From the NCBI GenBank assembly GCA_016342325.1, contig JAEINR010000041.1, forward strand, positions 1 through 50,457: DNA of 50,457 bases, in the 5' to 3' direction. The notes beneath the pieces are model-generated. The model made no database searches. It worked only from the letters and a program-made list of their open reading frames with translations, and was not told the DNA's origin. Made by a program: the position numbers and the translations under genes. Position 1 is the first letter of the stretch. Each line of letters opens with the position of its first letter. Shown piece by piece: positions 1-9,321 of the stretch. Origin of the DNA: Desulfobacterium sp. (lineage in GTDB: Bacteria > Desulfobacterota > Desulfobacteria > Desulfobacterales > Desulfobacteraceae).

Positions 1-250
1 ATCCGAGGAATTTTAATAATCGGAGTGGGCGGTTTCATTATTGTTACCAACCAGTGCGTTAAGTTAATGACATTGGGTTGCCATCTATAAAATCACAACG
101 TTACAGACGCGGCTCTCTCATTTTCGATTATTACGTCGATACGTATCTATAGCTATGCATCGTTTTGAACAACTATGATAAAAGCCGTTGCATGCTTTTC
201 CTGAAAGTTTCTACTTGCTTCAGTGCTGTTTAGAAATAAAGGATAAACAA
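1..250. other. non-coding left edge
   Basis: No reading frame with a plausible start, ribosome site and protein-like composition is visible here. The stretch is AT-rich, and I see no convincing terminator or repeat. It lies downstream of the small minus-strand gene that ends at 251. Confidence 0.5.
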
Positions 251-589
251 TCAGGTTCCTCCTCTGATCTCATCGACAATAAAGGGGGTACACCGAAGCG
301 CCACACTCTGCTTTTTCACCCAAATCCGGGCCATGGAGATAACATCACCGTTTATAGTAGTAATGTTGGGCAGCTCTTCAGCAAATCCAATATCCCTGAT
401 CTTAAATTCATAATAAAACGTATTGGTTGTAAACGGATCCGCAATTAAAATGAACTTCTCATTTTCAAAGGGGTGTTTTCTGGGAGAACCGGAAAAAGGA
501 ATATGGGTATGCAGATCCCTGTTTTTTGGTTTTTTATAGGTCTGAACCTCAAACTTCTCTTTTACATCCAGAAGAAGGGAAATGGGCAT
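251..589 (-). CDS. conserved-looking hypothetical protein, 112 aa
   Basis: A 112-residue soluble protein with no signal peptide or membrane segment. I do not recognise the family with certainty. It opens with a hydrophobic strand, is rich in Lys and Pro around residues 18-40 (YKKPKNRDLHTH, FSGSPRKHP), and ends with short beta-like stretches (IWVKKQSVALRCTPFIV). The composition resembles a small beta-rich fold and not a random frame. The start is supported by an AGGAG ribosome site just upstream on the minus strand (about 597-601). It lies downstream of the glycosyltransferase operon in the same direction, with an 84-bp gap, so it may be read through from that operon or have its own promoter. 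Function unknown. Confidence 0.7.
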   Translation of the reverse strand: MPISLLLDVKEKFEVQTYKKPKNRDLHTHIPFSGSPRKHPFENEKFILIADPFTTNTFYYEFKIRDIGFAEELPNITTINGDVISMARIWVKKQSVALRCTPFIVDEIRGGT

Positions 590-673
590 ATTTTTTCTCC
601 TTTCGTAAGAGTCAATGTCCTGTTAACCCGATTATACAACAAAAGATAAAGGTTCAACAAGCTGTTGTTCAAT

Positions 674-2041
674 TCACGACGTTTTACGCTCTGTTGACCG
701 TTTTTTTTTCATTCCGGTGCCATGGGACCGGTAAAGCCGGACCAATCTCCGGATGGGCACCCCCAAAAGGAAGCCCACGATCATCATCTGGTTGATCAAG
801 GTGGTGCGGACCCGGCCCACCTGCTGCCAGCGCCGCGCCGAAGTGATGACCGCATGGGGCAGGGTGACAACTTTTCCGCGACGGCGAAGGCGACCCACAA
901 GCTCAAAGTCCTCCATGATGGCCAGGGAAGCAAACCCCCCCACCGCGTCGAACACCCGCTTTTCCATGAACAGGCCCTGGTCACCATAGGGCCACTGTAA
1001 AAGACAGGATCGGAGGTTTGTCGTCCATTGAATCAAGCGCATCCCCGTCCTGGCATCGTCGGTCTTGAACCGAAATGCCCCGGCCACCGTGGCCGGGGAA
1101 GCCATGGCCCGGTGTATCATCTTTTCATACCCTTTGGGCAACAGGGTATCGCCATGGAGAAACAACAGCCATCGTCCCCTGGCAAGGGCTGCACCGGCAT
1201 TCTGCTGGGCGGCCCGTCCCCCGGACACCACCACCACCCGTGCCCCAGCCCTGGCCGCGATATCACGGGTTTGGTCCTGGCTGCCGCCGTCCACAACAAT
1301 GGTTTCCACCGCCTCCCCTTCCTGGACACAATCCAGGACAGGACCCAGTGCCAGGGCTTCGTTAAGGGTCGGAATGATCACCGAAATCAGGGGGGAATCG
1401 CCAAAATTATGGGCAAAGCGGGGATCGTTCCTGAGCCTTGACAGGTCATCGGGCCGATCCACATCCCTGAGAAGGGGTAGCTCCGCCCAACCAAGGCCAA
1501 GTTCTTTAATTCTGCGGCAGGTCTGCTGAAGGACATGCGCCGTTCCCCAATCAATACCGGACAACACCGCCGGGTGGAGGGCGTTCATCCCAAGGAGGTA
1601 ATATCCGCCATCCGCGGCCGGACCAAGGACGATCTCGTTATTTTCCAGGCATTTAAAAGCGTGGCAGATCATCTCCCCTGTCAAATCAGGCAGATCAGAG
1701 CCGATAACAATGACAGACCCGGCCCCCTTCCCCAGGGCGGTCTTAAACGCCCCCAGCATCCTTGCACCCAGATCCCCAGAAGGCTGTGCCAGGTACGTAA
1801 GATCACGCCCCAGCCAGGCGCGAAACGCTTTCAAGGGCGCACCCGTACAGCAAAAGGTGATGCCGATTTCCCTTGCCCCCATTTTCCGGACAGCGGACCG
1901 GGCCATGGCCACCACATGCTCGGTCATCTGCCGGTGAAGCCGGGCGGCGCCTTCCGGCCCCAGGGCCGGGATCAGGCGGGTCTTGGCCTTTCCCGCCACG
2001 GGATACCGGCCAAAGATCATGATCCGGGCGTCAACCGGCAT
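674..2041 (-). CDS. fused double glycosyltransferase (TIGR04282-like + TIGR04283-like)
   Basis: 455 residues made of two enzymes. Residues ~5-205 match the DUF2064/TIGR04282 nucleotide-sugar transferase type (IFGRYPVAGKAKTRLIPALG, then IGSDLPDL and GPAADGGYYLLG). Residues ~217-440 are a GT-A family 2 glycosyltransferase of TIGR04283 type (SVIIPTLNEA, VDGGSQDQT, LFLHGDT as the DxD-type metal site, GDQGLF, and EDFELVGRLRRRG near the acceptor site). Both families are best known from arsenosugar-type gene clusters, usually as separate neighbouring genes. The ATG at 2041 directly abuts the TAA of the upstream oxidoreductase gene, so translation is probably coupled. No ArsM or ArsS partner is in the window, so the arsenosugar role is inference from family membership only. 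The actual sugar and acceptor are unknown. Confidence 0.88.
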   Translation of the reverse strand: MPVDARIMIFGRYPVAGKAKTRLIPALGPEGAARLHRQMTEHVVAMARSAVRKMGAREIGITFCCTGAPLKAFRAWLGRDLTYLAQPSGDLGARMLGAFKTALGKGAGSVIVIGSDLPDLTGEMICHAFKCLENNEIVLGPAADGGYYLLGMNALHPAVLSGIDWGTAHVLQQTCRRIKELGLGWAELPLLRDVDRPDDLSRLRNDPRFAHNFGDSPLISVIIPTLNEALALGPVLDCVQEGEAVETIVVDGGSQDQTRDIAARAGARVVVVSGGRAAQQNAGAALARGRWLLFLHGDTLLPKGYEKMIHRAMASPATVAGAFRFKTDDARTGMRLIQWTTNLRSCLLQWPYGDQGLFMEKRVFDAVGGFASLAIMEDFELVGRLRRRGKVVTLPHAVITSARRWQQVGRVRTTLINQMMIVGFLLGVPIRRLVRLYRSHGTGMKKKRSTERKTS

Positions 2042-3574
2042 TTACCCTTTCCGTTGCCGCTTGAGCCACCATTTCAACACTCCTGCCACCCGGGGGGTCA
2101 GGCGGGTGCGGTTGTAAGCGTCAGCCACCCGTTTGATGGCCTCTGCCTGGGTGGGATAGGGGTGGATCACGTTGCCCAGGGTTTTCAATCCGACTTTGGC
2201 AGCCATGGCCACGGATATCTCACTGATGAGATCCCCGGCATGGGCAGCAACAATGGTCGCCCCGAGGATCCGGTCTGTTCCTTTTTTTACAAGAATTTTG
2301 ACAAACCCCGTCTCTTCTCCATCCACAATCGCCCGGTCCATATCCGCCATCTCAACCTTGAAGGTGTCGGTGGGAATGCCCCGGGCCTCGGCGTCTGCCT
2401 CGTACAGCCCCACATGGGCAATTTCCGGGTCGGTATAGGTACACCATGGCATGTTCAAGGCGCTCACCCGTTTTCGGCCGAGGAAAAGGGCGTTCTGTAC
2501 GGCAATGCGCGCCCCGGCATCTGCCGCATGGGTGAATTTCCAATCCATGCACACGTCACCTGCTGCGAAAATATCAGAATTGGTGGTGCGCAAAAAATCA
2601 TCCACAACAACCCCCTTGTCCTTATCATAGGTCACCCCGGCGGTGGTAAGGCCCAGGCCCTCGACATTGGGCGTTCGGCCTGCACCGATCAGGATTTCAT
2701 CGGCTTCGACGGTCTGCTGGCCGTCAAAGGTGGCAATGGTTACGCGCTTACCCGTTGGGGACGCTTCCACGCGAACCACCCGGGCGCCGGGCAAAACGCG
2801 AATGCCTTCGCCCTTAAAAACCCCGGCAAGGAGGGCCGAGGCCTCGGGATCTTCCCTGGACAAAAAGCGGCTGTGCTGGACGATTGTCACCTGGGAACCC
2901 AGGCGGCGAAACCCCTGGGCCAACTCACAACCGATGGGACCGCCGCCGATGACCACCAGCCGCCGGGGCAATTTTGTGAGGTTGAACACGGTCTCATTGG
3001 TCATAAACCCCACCTTGTCCAGGCCCTCTATCCCGGGACGCACGGCCCGGGCACCGGCGGCAATGACGGCCTTGCGAAAACGCAAGGTCGTTTCCCCAAC
3101 GGTCACGGTGTTATGACCGGTAAAGACCGCCTCCCCAAAGAACATATCGACCCCCAGTTCGCTATAGCGCTTGGCAGAATCGTTCCGGCTGATATTGGCA
3201 CGCAGGCGGCGCAATCGCTCCATGACACCAGCGAAGTCGGATTCCGATGGGGAACGGGGGGTCAGTCCGAAACGATCCCCGGAAGCCGTTTCAGCGGCCG
3301 CACGGGCTGAACGGATAAAGCTCTTGGACGGGACACACCCCACATTAAGGCAGTCGCCACCCATGAGGTGACGTTCCACCAAAGCCACTTTTCCACCAAG
3401 CCCGGCACAGCCAAGGGCAGAGATCAGTCCTGCGGTACCGGCCCCGATCACCACGAGATTGTAGCAGGGTTCCGGCGTGGGCGGGGTCCACTCCCGGGGA
3501 TGGACATGCTCCACCAGCCTCAGGTTATGCTCATCTTGGGGGGTCACCTCGAAATGCCAGGGCATGTTGGTCAT
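2042..3574 (-). CDS. MerA/lipoamide-dehydrogenase-like FAD disulfide oxidoreductase
   Basis: 510 residues from ATG 3574, which has an AGGAG site and overlaps the stop of the upstream gene as ATGA. A much longer open frame continues upstream but would overlap the DedA gene, so this start is preferred. Class I pyridine nucleotide-disulfide oxidoreductase: FAD-binding GAGTAG at 44-49, redox-active Cys75 and Cys80 in GGDCLNVGCVPSK, NAD-binding GGGPIGCE near the middle, FAD-contact AAGDV, and a C-terminal dimerisation domain with HPYPTQAE supplying the His/Glu pair. The ~35-residue extension before the FAD fold and the lack of a C-terminal Cys pair argue against a true mercuric reductase. It is co-transcribed between a TVP38 protein and the glycosyltransferase fusion, a combination common in environmental bacteria. 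The physiological substrate is unknown. Confidence 0.9.
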   Translation of the reverse strand: MTNMPWHFEVTPQDEHNLRLVEHVHPREWTPPTPEPCYNLVVIGAGTAGLISALGCAGLGGKVALVERHLMGGDCLNVGCVPSKSFIRSARAAAETASGDRFGLTPRSPSESDFAGVMERLRRLRANISRNDSAKRYSELGVDMFFGEAVFTGHNTVTVGETTLRFRKAVIAAGARAVRPGIEGLDKVGFMTNETVFNLTKLPRRLVVIGGGPIGCELAQGFRRLGSQVTIVQHSRFLSREDPEASALLAGVFKGEGIRVLPGARVVRVEASPTGKRVTIATFDGQQTVEADEILIGAGRTPNVEGLGLTTAGVTYDKDKGVVVDDFLRTTNSDIFAAGDVCMDWKFTHAADAGARIAVQNALFLGRKRVSALNMPWCTYTDPEIAHVGLYEADAEARGIPTDTFKVEMADMDRAIVDGEETGFVKILVKKGTDRILGATIVAAHAGDLISEISVAMAAKVGLKTLGNVIHPYPTQAEAIKRVADAYNRTRLTPRVAGVLKWWLKRQRKG

Positions 3575-4356
3575 GGTTGCTTCTCCTTTGATTCCGCATT
3601 TGATTCCGTGTTCGATTCCGTTCCAGGCTTCATCCGCCGCCCCAGGGCCTGGCGTGCAATCCGGGTAATCACCACGGTAACCGCCACCGTGGCCGTGAAC
3701 CCCAGAAGGTAGAGCCCCCATTCTGCAAGGGAACGGGTTCGACCACTGTCCTTTGCCCCGAGCTCTGCCAGGGACCCTGCCAGGGAGCCGATATAAACAT
3801 ACATCACCGTCCCTGGGATCATACCGATCCATGACGCCAGGACATAATCGCGCAATGGGACCCGGGTCAAGCCAAACCCGTAGTTCAGCAGGTTAAAAGG
3901 GAAGATCGGTGAAAGCCGGGTTAAGCCCACTATTTTCCAGCCCTGGTCGGCCACAGCCTCATCCAGTGCTTTGAAGGTTGGGTTTCCCGCAACCCGCCGG
4001 GCCACCATGGCCCGCGCCAGATAACGGCCGATCAGAAAGGCAGCCGTCGCCCCCAGGGTGGAGGCAAGGGAGACAAACAAGGTGCCCCTGACCACACCAA
4101 ACACCACCCCCGCGCCAAGGGTCAGGATGGCGCCGGGCAACATAAACACACAGGCTGCCACATAGAGGAGTAAAAAGATCAGAGGCGCAATGGGACCGGC
4201 CCGGTCAATCCACGCCAGGACGTCTCGAAACAGCTCCGGCAGGTTAAGATATCTGGCCGCGGCAAGCGCCCCAACAACAATAATTACGCCAGCCATCACT
4301 TTCAAAATCGCTCCCTTGCGATCTCTGGTTGTGGCCCTTCCGGTTTCCTGCCCCAT
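3571..4356 (-). CDS. TVP38/TMEM64 (DedA-like) membrane protein
   Basis: 261 residues if started at ATG 4356, which has a modest GAAAGGAT site. An open frame extends further upstream to about 4647, but that part has no family resemblance. An N-terminal membrane helix (about residues 15-35) is followed by the SNARE-associated/VTT domain with repeated hydrophobic stretches, the typical FMLPGAILTLGAGVVFG segment, and FPFNLLNYGFGLT with a TVMYVYIGS helix. These proteins are thought to be inner-membrane lipid or small-molecule transport factors. The last ~15 residues are a charged tail built from repeats of T/A-E-S-N/K, coded by three 12-bp DNA repeats. First gene of a three-gene operon, with its TGA inside the ATGA start of the oxidoreductase gene. 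Confidence 0.88.
   Translation of the reverse strand: MGQETGRATTRDRKGAILKVMAGVIIVVGALAAARYLNLPELFRDVLAWIDRAGPIAPLIFLLLYVAACVFMLPGAILTLGAGVVFGVVRGTLFVSLASTLGATAAFLIGRYLARAMVARRVAGNPTFKALDEAVADQGWKIVGLTRLSPIFPFNLLNYGFGLTRVPLRDYVLASWIGMIPGTVMYVYIGSLAGSLAELGAKDSGRTRSLAEWGLYLLGFTATVAVTVVITRIARQALGRRMKPGTESNTESNAESKEKQP
3587..3622. repeat. 3 x 12-bp tandem repeat coding the DedA tail
   Basis: Three units of TTYGATTCCGNN lie at 3587-3598, 3599-3610 and 3611-3622. Read on the minus strand they give the repeated ESN-type tail of the TVP38 protein. The pattern suggests recent slippage expansion that keeps the frame. Confidence 0.75.
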
Positions 4357-4722
4357 GGCGAATCCTTTCGGTGGTCCAGCGACCAGCCATTTTCCTGAAA
4401 TTATAGGTCTTATACCTGTCATGACGATTATGAATACGATTACTGATTTTTCACCTGTTATACCACACTTTCCAGGTCCTGGCCTTAATTTATCCTTGAC
4501 AGGAAATGGCCCCTTGCTACAGATCACACCCCCATGGCAACCGCCCTGAACCTTGGACAGACCAGTTCCCCAGACCCAGCACATACCGGTTGGCCGGAAA
4601 GGGCAAGGACGACAAAAACAAACTCCTTGAAAAATGCAAAAAAACACCTATACTGTGTACGTTTAAATTCTTTAACACTTATTTCAAGATCAAGCGTTCA
4701 CACGACATCAAGGAGTAAAGTT
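4357..4722. other. divergent intergenic region
   Basis: This 366-bp gap separates the minus-strand DedA operon from the plus-strand chemoreceptor. The chemoreceptor promoter at 4627-4654 is the only clear site. A TATAAT read on the minus strand (4405-4400) could serve the DedA operon, but I see no good matching -35. Confidence 0.5.
4627..4654 (+). promoter_or_regulatory. sigma70-type promoter of the chemoreceptor gene
   Basis: TTGAAA at 4627-4632 and TATACT at 4649-4654 are separated by 16 bp, leaving a leader of about 60 nt before the ATG at 4723. Predicted from sequence only. Confidence 0.6.
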
Positions 4723-6387
4723 ATGGCTATCAGATATAAGCTGGGACTCATCGTTGGAGGGCTTTTCTTCATCATTCTGTTCATGTTTGCCGTGACCTGG
4801 CAGACCACCTCGGCCCAAAAGGACGACGGCCTTGTCATCAACCTGGCCGGCAGACAACGGATGCTTTCCCAGAAAATGTCCAAGGAACTTTTTTTGCTCT
4901 CTTCCATGGACGGTCAGGGACCTGAAAAGGCAAAACTTCATGCAGAGGTCAAGAATACAATGAAGGTCTTTGACATCACCCTGAAAGCCTTGTCCGATTC
5001 CGGGAATGCGCCCTTGGACCTGAACCTTGAAAAAACCCTCTACGCAGAATGCCCCCGGGCAGAAGGAGCGGCTGCCACCCAGCTGACGGCGGTAAAAGGG
5101 TTGTGGCAGGATTTCTCAAGCCATATGGCGCAGGTTCTCTCCAACGGCGATCAAACCGATCCAAGCCTTCAATATGTCAAAGACAACAACCTGAAGCTCC
5201 TCAAGGAAATGAACACAGCCGTGGGCATCATGCAGAAAACATCTGAAAAAAAGGTGAAACGCCTGATTTTCCTCCAAAGCTTAGGCATGCTGTCCGGCGT
5301 CATTCTCATGGTGCTAAGTCTTCTGCAGATTCACGGCATTGTCAGGCAACTCCTTGGCTCCACCTCCACGGCAAAAAAACTCAGCCAGGGGGACCTTACC
5401 CAACGATTCCCCTCCCAGGACAAGCCCACCGAAAAGATGGATGAAATCGCCTATCTGGGTCACAACCTCAATCTCTTCATTGAGACCTTGCAGGAGAACA
5501 TGAAAAACATCCGCATGGAGGCGGTCTCCTTGAATCATTCATCCACGGACATGAACCAGGTGGCCAAGGGCCTTTCCACGGAATCGGAAAGCTCGGCCCA
5601 AAGGACCGAAAGCGTTGCCCAGCATGCCGAGCAGATGAGCGAGGACATGAATGCGGTGGCGGCGGCCATGGAGGAGTTGACGGCAAACACCCAGCAGATC
5701 GCCGATTCCACCTCCAGAATGAACAAAACCATCAGGGATATTTCCGGCAATACCGATAATGCCAACGGGATTTCAGCCAAGGCGGTCCAACGGGTAGAAT
5801 CGGCATCATCAAGGGTGGACGATCTTGGAAATGCAGCCCTGAAAATCAGCAAGGTCTCCGAATCCATCTCCGAGATTTCCGAGCAGACCAACCTCCTGGC
5901 TCTCAACGCCACCATTGAAGCAGCAAGGGCCGGAGAAGCGGGCAAGGGCTTTGCCGTTGTCGCAAGCGAAATAAAGGGCCTGGCCACCCAGACCACCCAG
6001 GCAACCGAGGAGATCAAGAAAAACATTGACTGGATTCAGAGCGCCTCCGGATCTACGGTGGAGGACATCAAGGAAATTGCCCAGGTCATCCACGAAGTCA
6101 ATGACATCATTAAAACCATCTCTTTGGCTGTGGAAGATCAGACCAATACGGTATCGGATATCGATATCAATGTCTCCCAGGGGGCGGATGCCATCCAGGA
6201 GGTCAGCAGCAATGTTGCCAACACCTCTGCCGCATCCATGGCAACGTCAAAGGATATCCGGGAGGTGAGCCAGTCCATCACCCAGATCTCTTCCAACAGC
6301 AGCAACATCCATTCAAGTTCCGGACAGCTTTCAGCGCTTGCGGAAAAGCTGAACACCATGGTAGACCATTTCAAACTGGAAGCATGA
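4723..6387 (+). CDS. methyl-accepting chemotaxis protein with PilJ-type sensor
   Basis: 554 residues. ATG 4723 is chosen because AAGGAG lies just upstream and the first membrane helix begins a few residues later (about 7-26). The periplasmic part starts with [16 protein letters not shown], the signature of the type IV pili/PilJ N-terminal sensor fold also found in nitrate-type sensors. A second helix at about 198-218 is followed by HAMP ([20 protein letters not shown]) and a long coiled-coil signalling domain with the conserved hairpin [19 protein letters not shown] and GKGFAVVA. It is expected to signal to CheA/CheW and be methylated by CheR/CheB, none of which are in the window. Transcribed alone from the promoter at 4627 and closed by the hairpin at 6402. 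Ligand unknown. Confidence 0.93.
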   Translation: MAIRYKLGLIVGGLFFIILFMFAVTWQTTSAQKDDGLVINLAGRQRMLSQKMSKELFLLSSMDGQGPEKAKLHAEVKNTMKVFDITLKALSDSGNAPLDLNLEKTLYAECPRAEGAAATQLTAVKGLWQDFSSHMAQVLSNGDQTDPSLQYVKDNNLKLLKEMNTAVGIMQKTSEKKVKRLIFLQSLGMLSGVILMVLSLLQIHGIVRQLLGSTSTAKKLSQGDLTQRFPSQDKPTEKMDEIAYLGHNLNLFIETLQENMKNIRMEAVSLNHSSTDMNQVAKGLSTESESSAQRTESVAQHAEQMSEDMNAVAAAMEELTANTQQIADSTSRMNKTIRDISGNTDNANGISAKAVQRVESASSRVDDLGNAALKISKVSESISEISEQTNLLALNATIEAARAGEAGKGFAVVASEIKGLATQTTQATEEIKKNIDWIQSASGSTVEDIKEIAQVIHEVNDIIKTISLAVEDQTNTVSDIDINVSQGADAIQEVSSNVANTSAASMATSKDIREVSQSITQISSNSSNIHSSSGQLSALAEKLNTMVDHFKLEA

Positions 6388-6401
6388 TGCCGGAAGAAGC
6401 A

Positions 6402-6432
6402 GGCCCTGGGGCAAGATGAATGCCCCAGGGCC
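6402..6432 (+). terminator. hairpin terminator after the chemoreceptor
   Basis: A perfect 12-bp inverted repeat, GGCCCTGGGGCA (6402-6413) and TGCCCCAGGGCC (6421-6432), with a 7-nt loop, begins 14 nt after the stop codon. It is followed by only a short T-rich stretch, so termination may be weak or Rho-assisted. Confidence 0.7.
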
Positions 6433-6449
6433 GGTTTCTTCCCGGAAGA

Positions 6450-6992
6450 TTATAATGTATTCGTCTCTTCCGGGGTGGAAAGGAAATGATCCACGGCCAA
6501 AAGCATCTCGGAAAGGGTTGCAGGGTTGGAAGAAAGGATATTGGAAAACGCCTTCAACGCCCTGCGACCACGGTCAGCGTATCGCTCTTGGGCTGTATAC
6601 CCTGCCAGGCGAAACAGGAACCGAACCGGCAAGCTGCTGGGAAACTTGGGAGCACCCTTTGTCCCCCGTTAACCAAATCAAACGCCTGGGTATAGATCTG
6701 GGATGCTTTATGCAATACGTCAACCCTAGGCAACCCTGTTCCCGGTTAGATCGTCATGGTTCTACCAATGGCATCGACAAGATCATTGCCCGTTTTTTCG
6801 ACCTTTTCCCGGTCGGTTTTGTATATATCCGTCAAGCGTTCAAGTATGTTCAGAAACCCCATTCCCACCCCACGATCTCCATCCCTGGCCGGGAAATAGG
6901 TTCCCCCGAAAATAGTTTTTTTCTCCCAGGTCAGCCAGACATTCAATGGGCTCCTCTCCCCAGGAATACCAGTCCACGGGATTATGGGTGGG
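6450..6992 (-). pseudogene. deleted remnant of a DUF255 thioredoxin-domain (YyaL/SSP411) gene
   Basis: Pieces of one minus-strand gene remain in changing frames. The N-terminal signature HNPVDWYSWGEEP reads from about 6986 to 6948. It is joined directly, one base out of frame, to LNVWLT....FGGTYFPARDGD (6946 down to 6746), which in intact proteins lies some 80 residues later, after the CxxC thioredoxin site. A C-terminal piece at 6632-6450 (RLAGYTAQERYADRGRRALKAF, then LSEMLLAVDHFL) matches the end of the family. Intact members are about 600-700 residues, so most of the gene has been lost through at least two internal deletions. The redox CxxC motif is gone, so no function is expected. Confidence 0.75.
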
Positions 6993-7182
6993 GGCCGGCT
7001 TGTATTTTTCTGCTTTTTATCATAAAAGCATGGTGAAATTTAAAAAATATAAATAAGGAAAACCGGCCCCTACGCAAAAGGCATTCACGAACCATGCCGG
7101 ATTATCCTGATGAACGGCACAGCTTTTGCTTATTTACCACCGATGCAACGTTTAACGTTATAATTACTTCAAGGAGATCGTC

Positions 7183-9309
7183 ATGGACAAGCTGGATGCT
7201 ATTTTCTCTCCCAAATCGGTTGCCATTCTGGGCGCTTCAACAACCCCTGGAAAAGTGGGACACGATATTTTTCAAAATATACTGAGGGGGGGGTATACAG
7301 GCACCCTCTACCCGGTTAATCCAAAGGCCAAATCCATTTTGTGTGTCAAGGCATACAAGAGCATCCTGGACATTCCGGATGGGGTGGATCTTGCCATGAT
7401 CATCCTGGCCCCTGAACTTGCCCTTACCGCTGTTGAAGAGTGTGTGGGAAAAGGGGTGAAAGGAATTATCATTGTATCAGCGGGCTTCAGGGAAGTTGGC
7501 GGTAAAGGGATTGAGATCGAAGATAAAATCATTGCGATCTGCAAAAAGGCAAACATTCGGGTGGTGGGCCCCAACTGCCTTGGGGTGATCAACCCCAAGG
7601 CCGGCACAAAGCTCAACGCAAGTTTTTCAGCACGCATGCCCGAAGCCGGCAATGTGTCTTTCATCTCCCAGAGCGGCGCCCTGTGTACGGCGGTTCTCGA
7701 TTTTGCCAAAGACCGGGGATTTGGTTTTTCCAAATTCATCTCCATTGGCAACAAGGCGGATGTGGATGAGCTGGATCTGCTGAGATATTACCATCGGGAT
7801 CCGGATACCAGCGTAATCATGATCTATATGGAGGAATTGAGACGATCAGGCCAGGAGTTCATTGATGAAGTAAAGCAGATCACCTCCGGCCCCAACCCCA
7901 CCCCCATTCTGGTGATCAAATCCGGAAAGACCGCTGCAGGCGCGTCTGCGGCAGCATCCCATACCGGCGCCATTGCAGGGTCCGAGGCGGTCTATAACGC
8001 CATTTTTGATGAAGCCGGCATTATCCGGGTGGATTCGGTGAATGAGCTGTTTGATTATGCCAATGCCTTTTCCTTAAAAAAACTGCCCCGGTCCAACAAG
8101 ATCGCCATTGTCACCAATGCGGGCGGTCCCGGTATTGTGGCAACGGACATGACCGAGGTATCGGGATTACATCTGGCCCAATTTCAGCCTGAGACCCTGG
8201 AAACCCTGAAAAGTCATCTGCCCCCCACGGCCAATATCAACAACCCGGTTGATGTCATCGGGGATGCGGCCCAGGACCGATATGAAAACGCCCTGGAAGC
8301 AGTGATCAAGGATGAGGGGGTTGACGGGGTGCTGGTGATCCTCACCCCCCAGTCCATGACCAATGCCATTGGCACGGCAAAAGTGATTGTCAGGATTTCA
8401 AAACGGTCTGACAAACCCGTGGTCTGCTGTTTCATGGGTATTTTTGACGTGTCAGCCGGTGTGGAATACCTGCAGAAGCATCGGATCCCCGTATACAAAT
8501 TCCCGGAAAGTGCCGCAAAAGCCCTTGGCATGATGTACAAACGTTCCCAGTGGCTCAACAGGCAAATCCTTGCGCAATTCCCGGTTGATCACAACTCCCA
8601 AAAAGCGGCCGATATTATCGAAGACAGCCTTTCCAAGGGCATCACCTACCTGAGCGAACTTGAGGGGCTTGACGTACTGGCCTGCTACGGATTTAAGGTG
8701 CTGCCCACCCAGCTTGCAACCACCGAAGATGGGGCGGTTGAGATTGCCGAAAAAATCGGACTGCCCGTTGTCATGAAGATCCTGTCGCCCCAGATCATGC
8801 ACAAATCCGATGCCCAGGGGGTAAAGGTGAACCTGACGACAGCCGACCAGGTGAGAGAGGCCTTTACCACCATTGTTGCCAATGCTGAAGCCTATGATCC
8901 CAACGCTGAAATCCGGGGGGTTCTGGTCCAGAAGATGGCCCCCAGCGGTGAAGAGGTGATCCTGGGCATGACCCGGTATCCGGTTTTTGGTCCCCTTGTA
9001 ATGTTTGGCCTGGGGGGCATCTATGTTGAGTTGTTCAAGGACGTGGTATTCAGGATCGCCCCCATTGGCAGGAACAATGCCCGCAGGATGATTTCTTCCA
9101 TCAAAGGGCTTCCCATGCTCCAGGGATTCCGGGGACGGCCTGTGGCGGATCTTGAGATTCTTGAAAAAATGATCACCTCCCTTTCCGCCCTGGTCCTGGA
9201 AAACCCCCGGATAAAGGAACTGGACATCAATCCCCTGCTGGTTCATGGGGAGGGTCAGGGGGCCACGGTGGCCGATGTGCGGATTATCCTTGAAAAGGAA
9301 GAGGCGTAA
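7183..9309 (+). CDS. acyl-CoA/acetyl-CoA synthetase (ADP-forming), fused alpha-beta subunits
   Basis: 708 residues, with ATG 7183 preceded by AAGGAG. Domain order: CoA-binding Rossmann domain (about 1-125, SVAILGASTTPGKVG), two succinyl-CoA-ligase-like domains (about 150-460) with the phospho-histidine His260 in SHTGAIAGSE, and a C-terminal ATP-grasp domain (about 480-700; VMKILSPQIMHKSD, GVLVQKMA, ELDINPLLV). The family converts acyl-CoA + ADP + Pi to acid + ATP, or the reverse; in sulfate reducers it probably serves acetate or other short acids. It is a single polypeptide, where many archaeal versions are two subunits. It stands alone between the DUF255 remnant and a rubrerythrin, closed by the hairpins at 9322-9369. 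Exact acyl substrate is not readable from sequence. Confidence 0.9.
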   Translation: MDKLDAIFSPKSVAILGASTTPGKVGHDIFQNILRGGYTGTLYPVNPKAKSILCVKAYKSILDIPDGVDLAMIILAPELALTAVEECVGKGVKGIIIVSAGFREVGGKGIEIEDKIIAICKKANIRVVGPNCLGVINPKAGTKLNASFSARMPEAGNVSFISQSGALCTAVLDFAKDRGFGFSKFISIGNKADVDELDLLRYYHRDPDTSVIMIYMEELRRSGQEFIDEVKQITSGPNPTPILVIKSGKTAAGASAAASHTGAIAGSEAVYNAIFDEAGIIRVDSVNELFDYANAFSLKKLPRSNKIAIVTNAGGPGIVATDMTEVSGLHLAQFQPETLETLKSHLPPTANINNPVDVIGDAAQDRYENALEAVIKDEGVDGVLVILTPQSMTNAIGTAKVIVRISKRSDKPVVCCFMGIFDVSAGVEYLQKHRIPVYKFPESAAKALGMMYKRSQWLNRQILAQFPVDHNSQKAADIIEDSLSKGITYLSELEGLDVLACYGFKVLPTQLATTEDGAVEIAEKIGLPVVMKILSPQIMHKSDAQGVKVNLTTADQVREAFTTIVANAEAYDPNAEIRGVLVQKMAPSGEEVILGMTRYPVFGPLVMFGLGGIYVELFKDVVFRIAPIGRNNARRMISSIKGLPMLQGFRGRPVADLEILEKMITSLSALVLENPRIKELDINPLLVHGEGQGATVADVRIILEKEEA

Positions 9310-9321
9310 GCTCGGGGAGCA

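Noticed and set aside
1535-3310. Long plus-strand open frame of 591 codons
   Set aside because: It lies opposite the oxidoreductase and glycosyltransferase genes, has no ribosome site or domain match, and its composition (Gly/His/Pro-rich) is that of an antisense frame in GC-rich DNA.
2042-3574. Calling the oxidoreductase a true mercuric reductase
   Set aside because: The C-terminal Cys pair and N-terminal metal-binding domain of MerA are missing and no mer genes are nearby.
3575-3832. N-terminal extension of the MerA-like protein
   Set aside because: It overlaps the DedA gene, lacks homology-like sequence, and the internal ATG at 3574 has a clear ribosome site and ATGA coupling.
6416-7036. 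Plus-strand open frame of 206 codons
   Set aside because: The opposite strand holds recognisable DUF255 pieces; the plus frame has no family resemblance.
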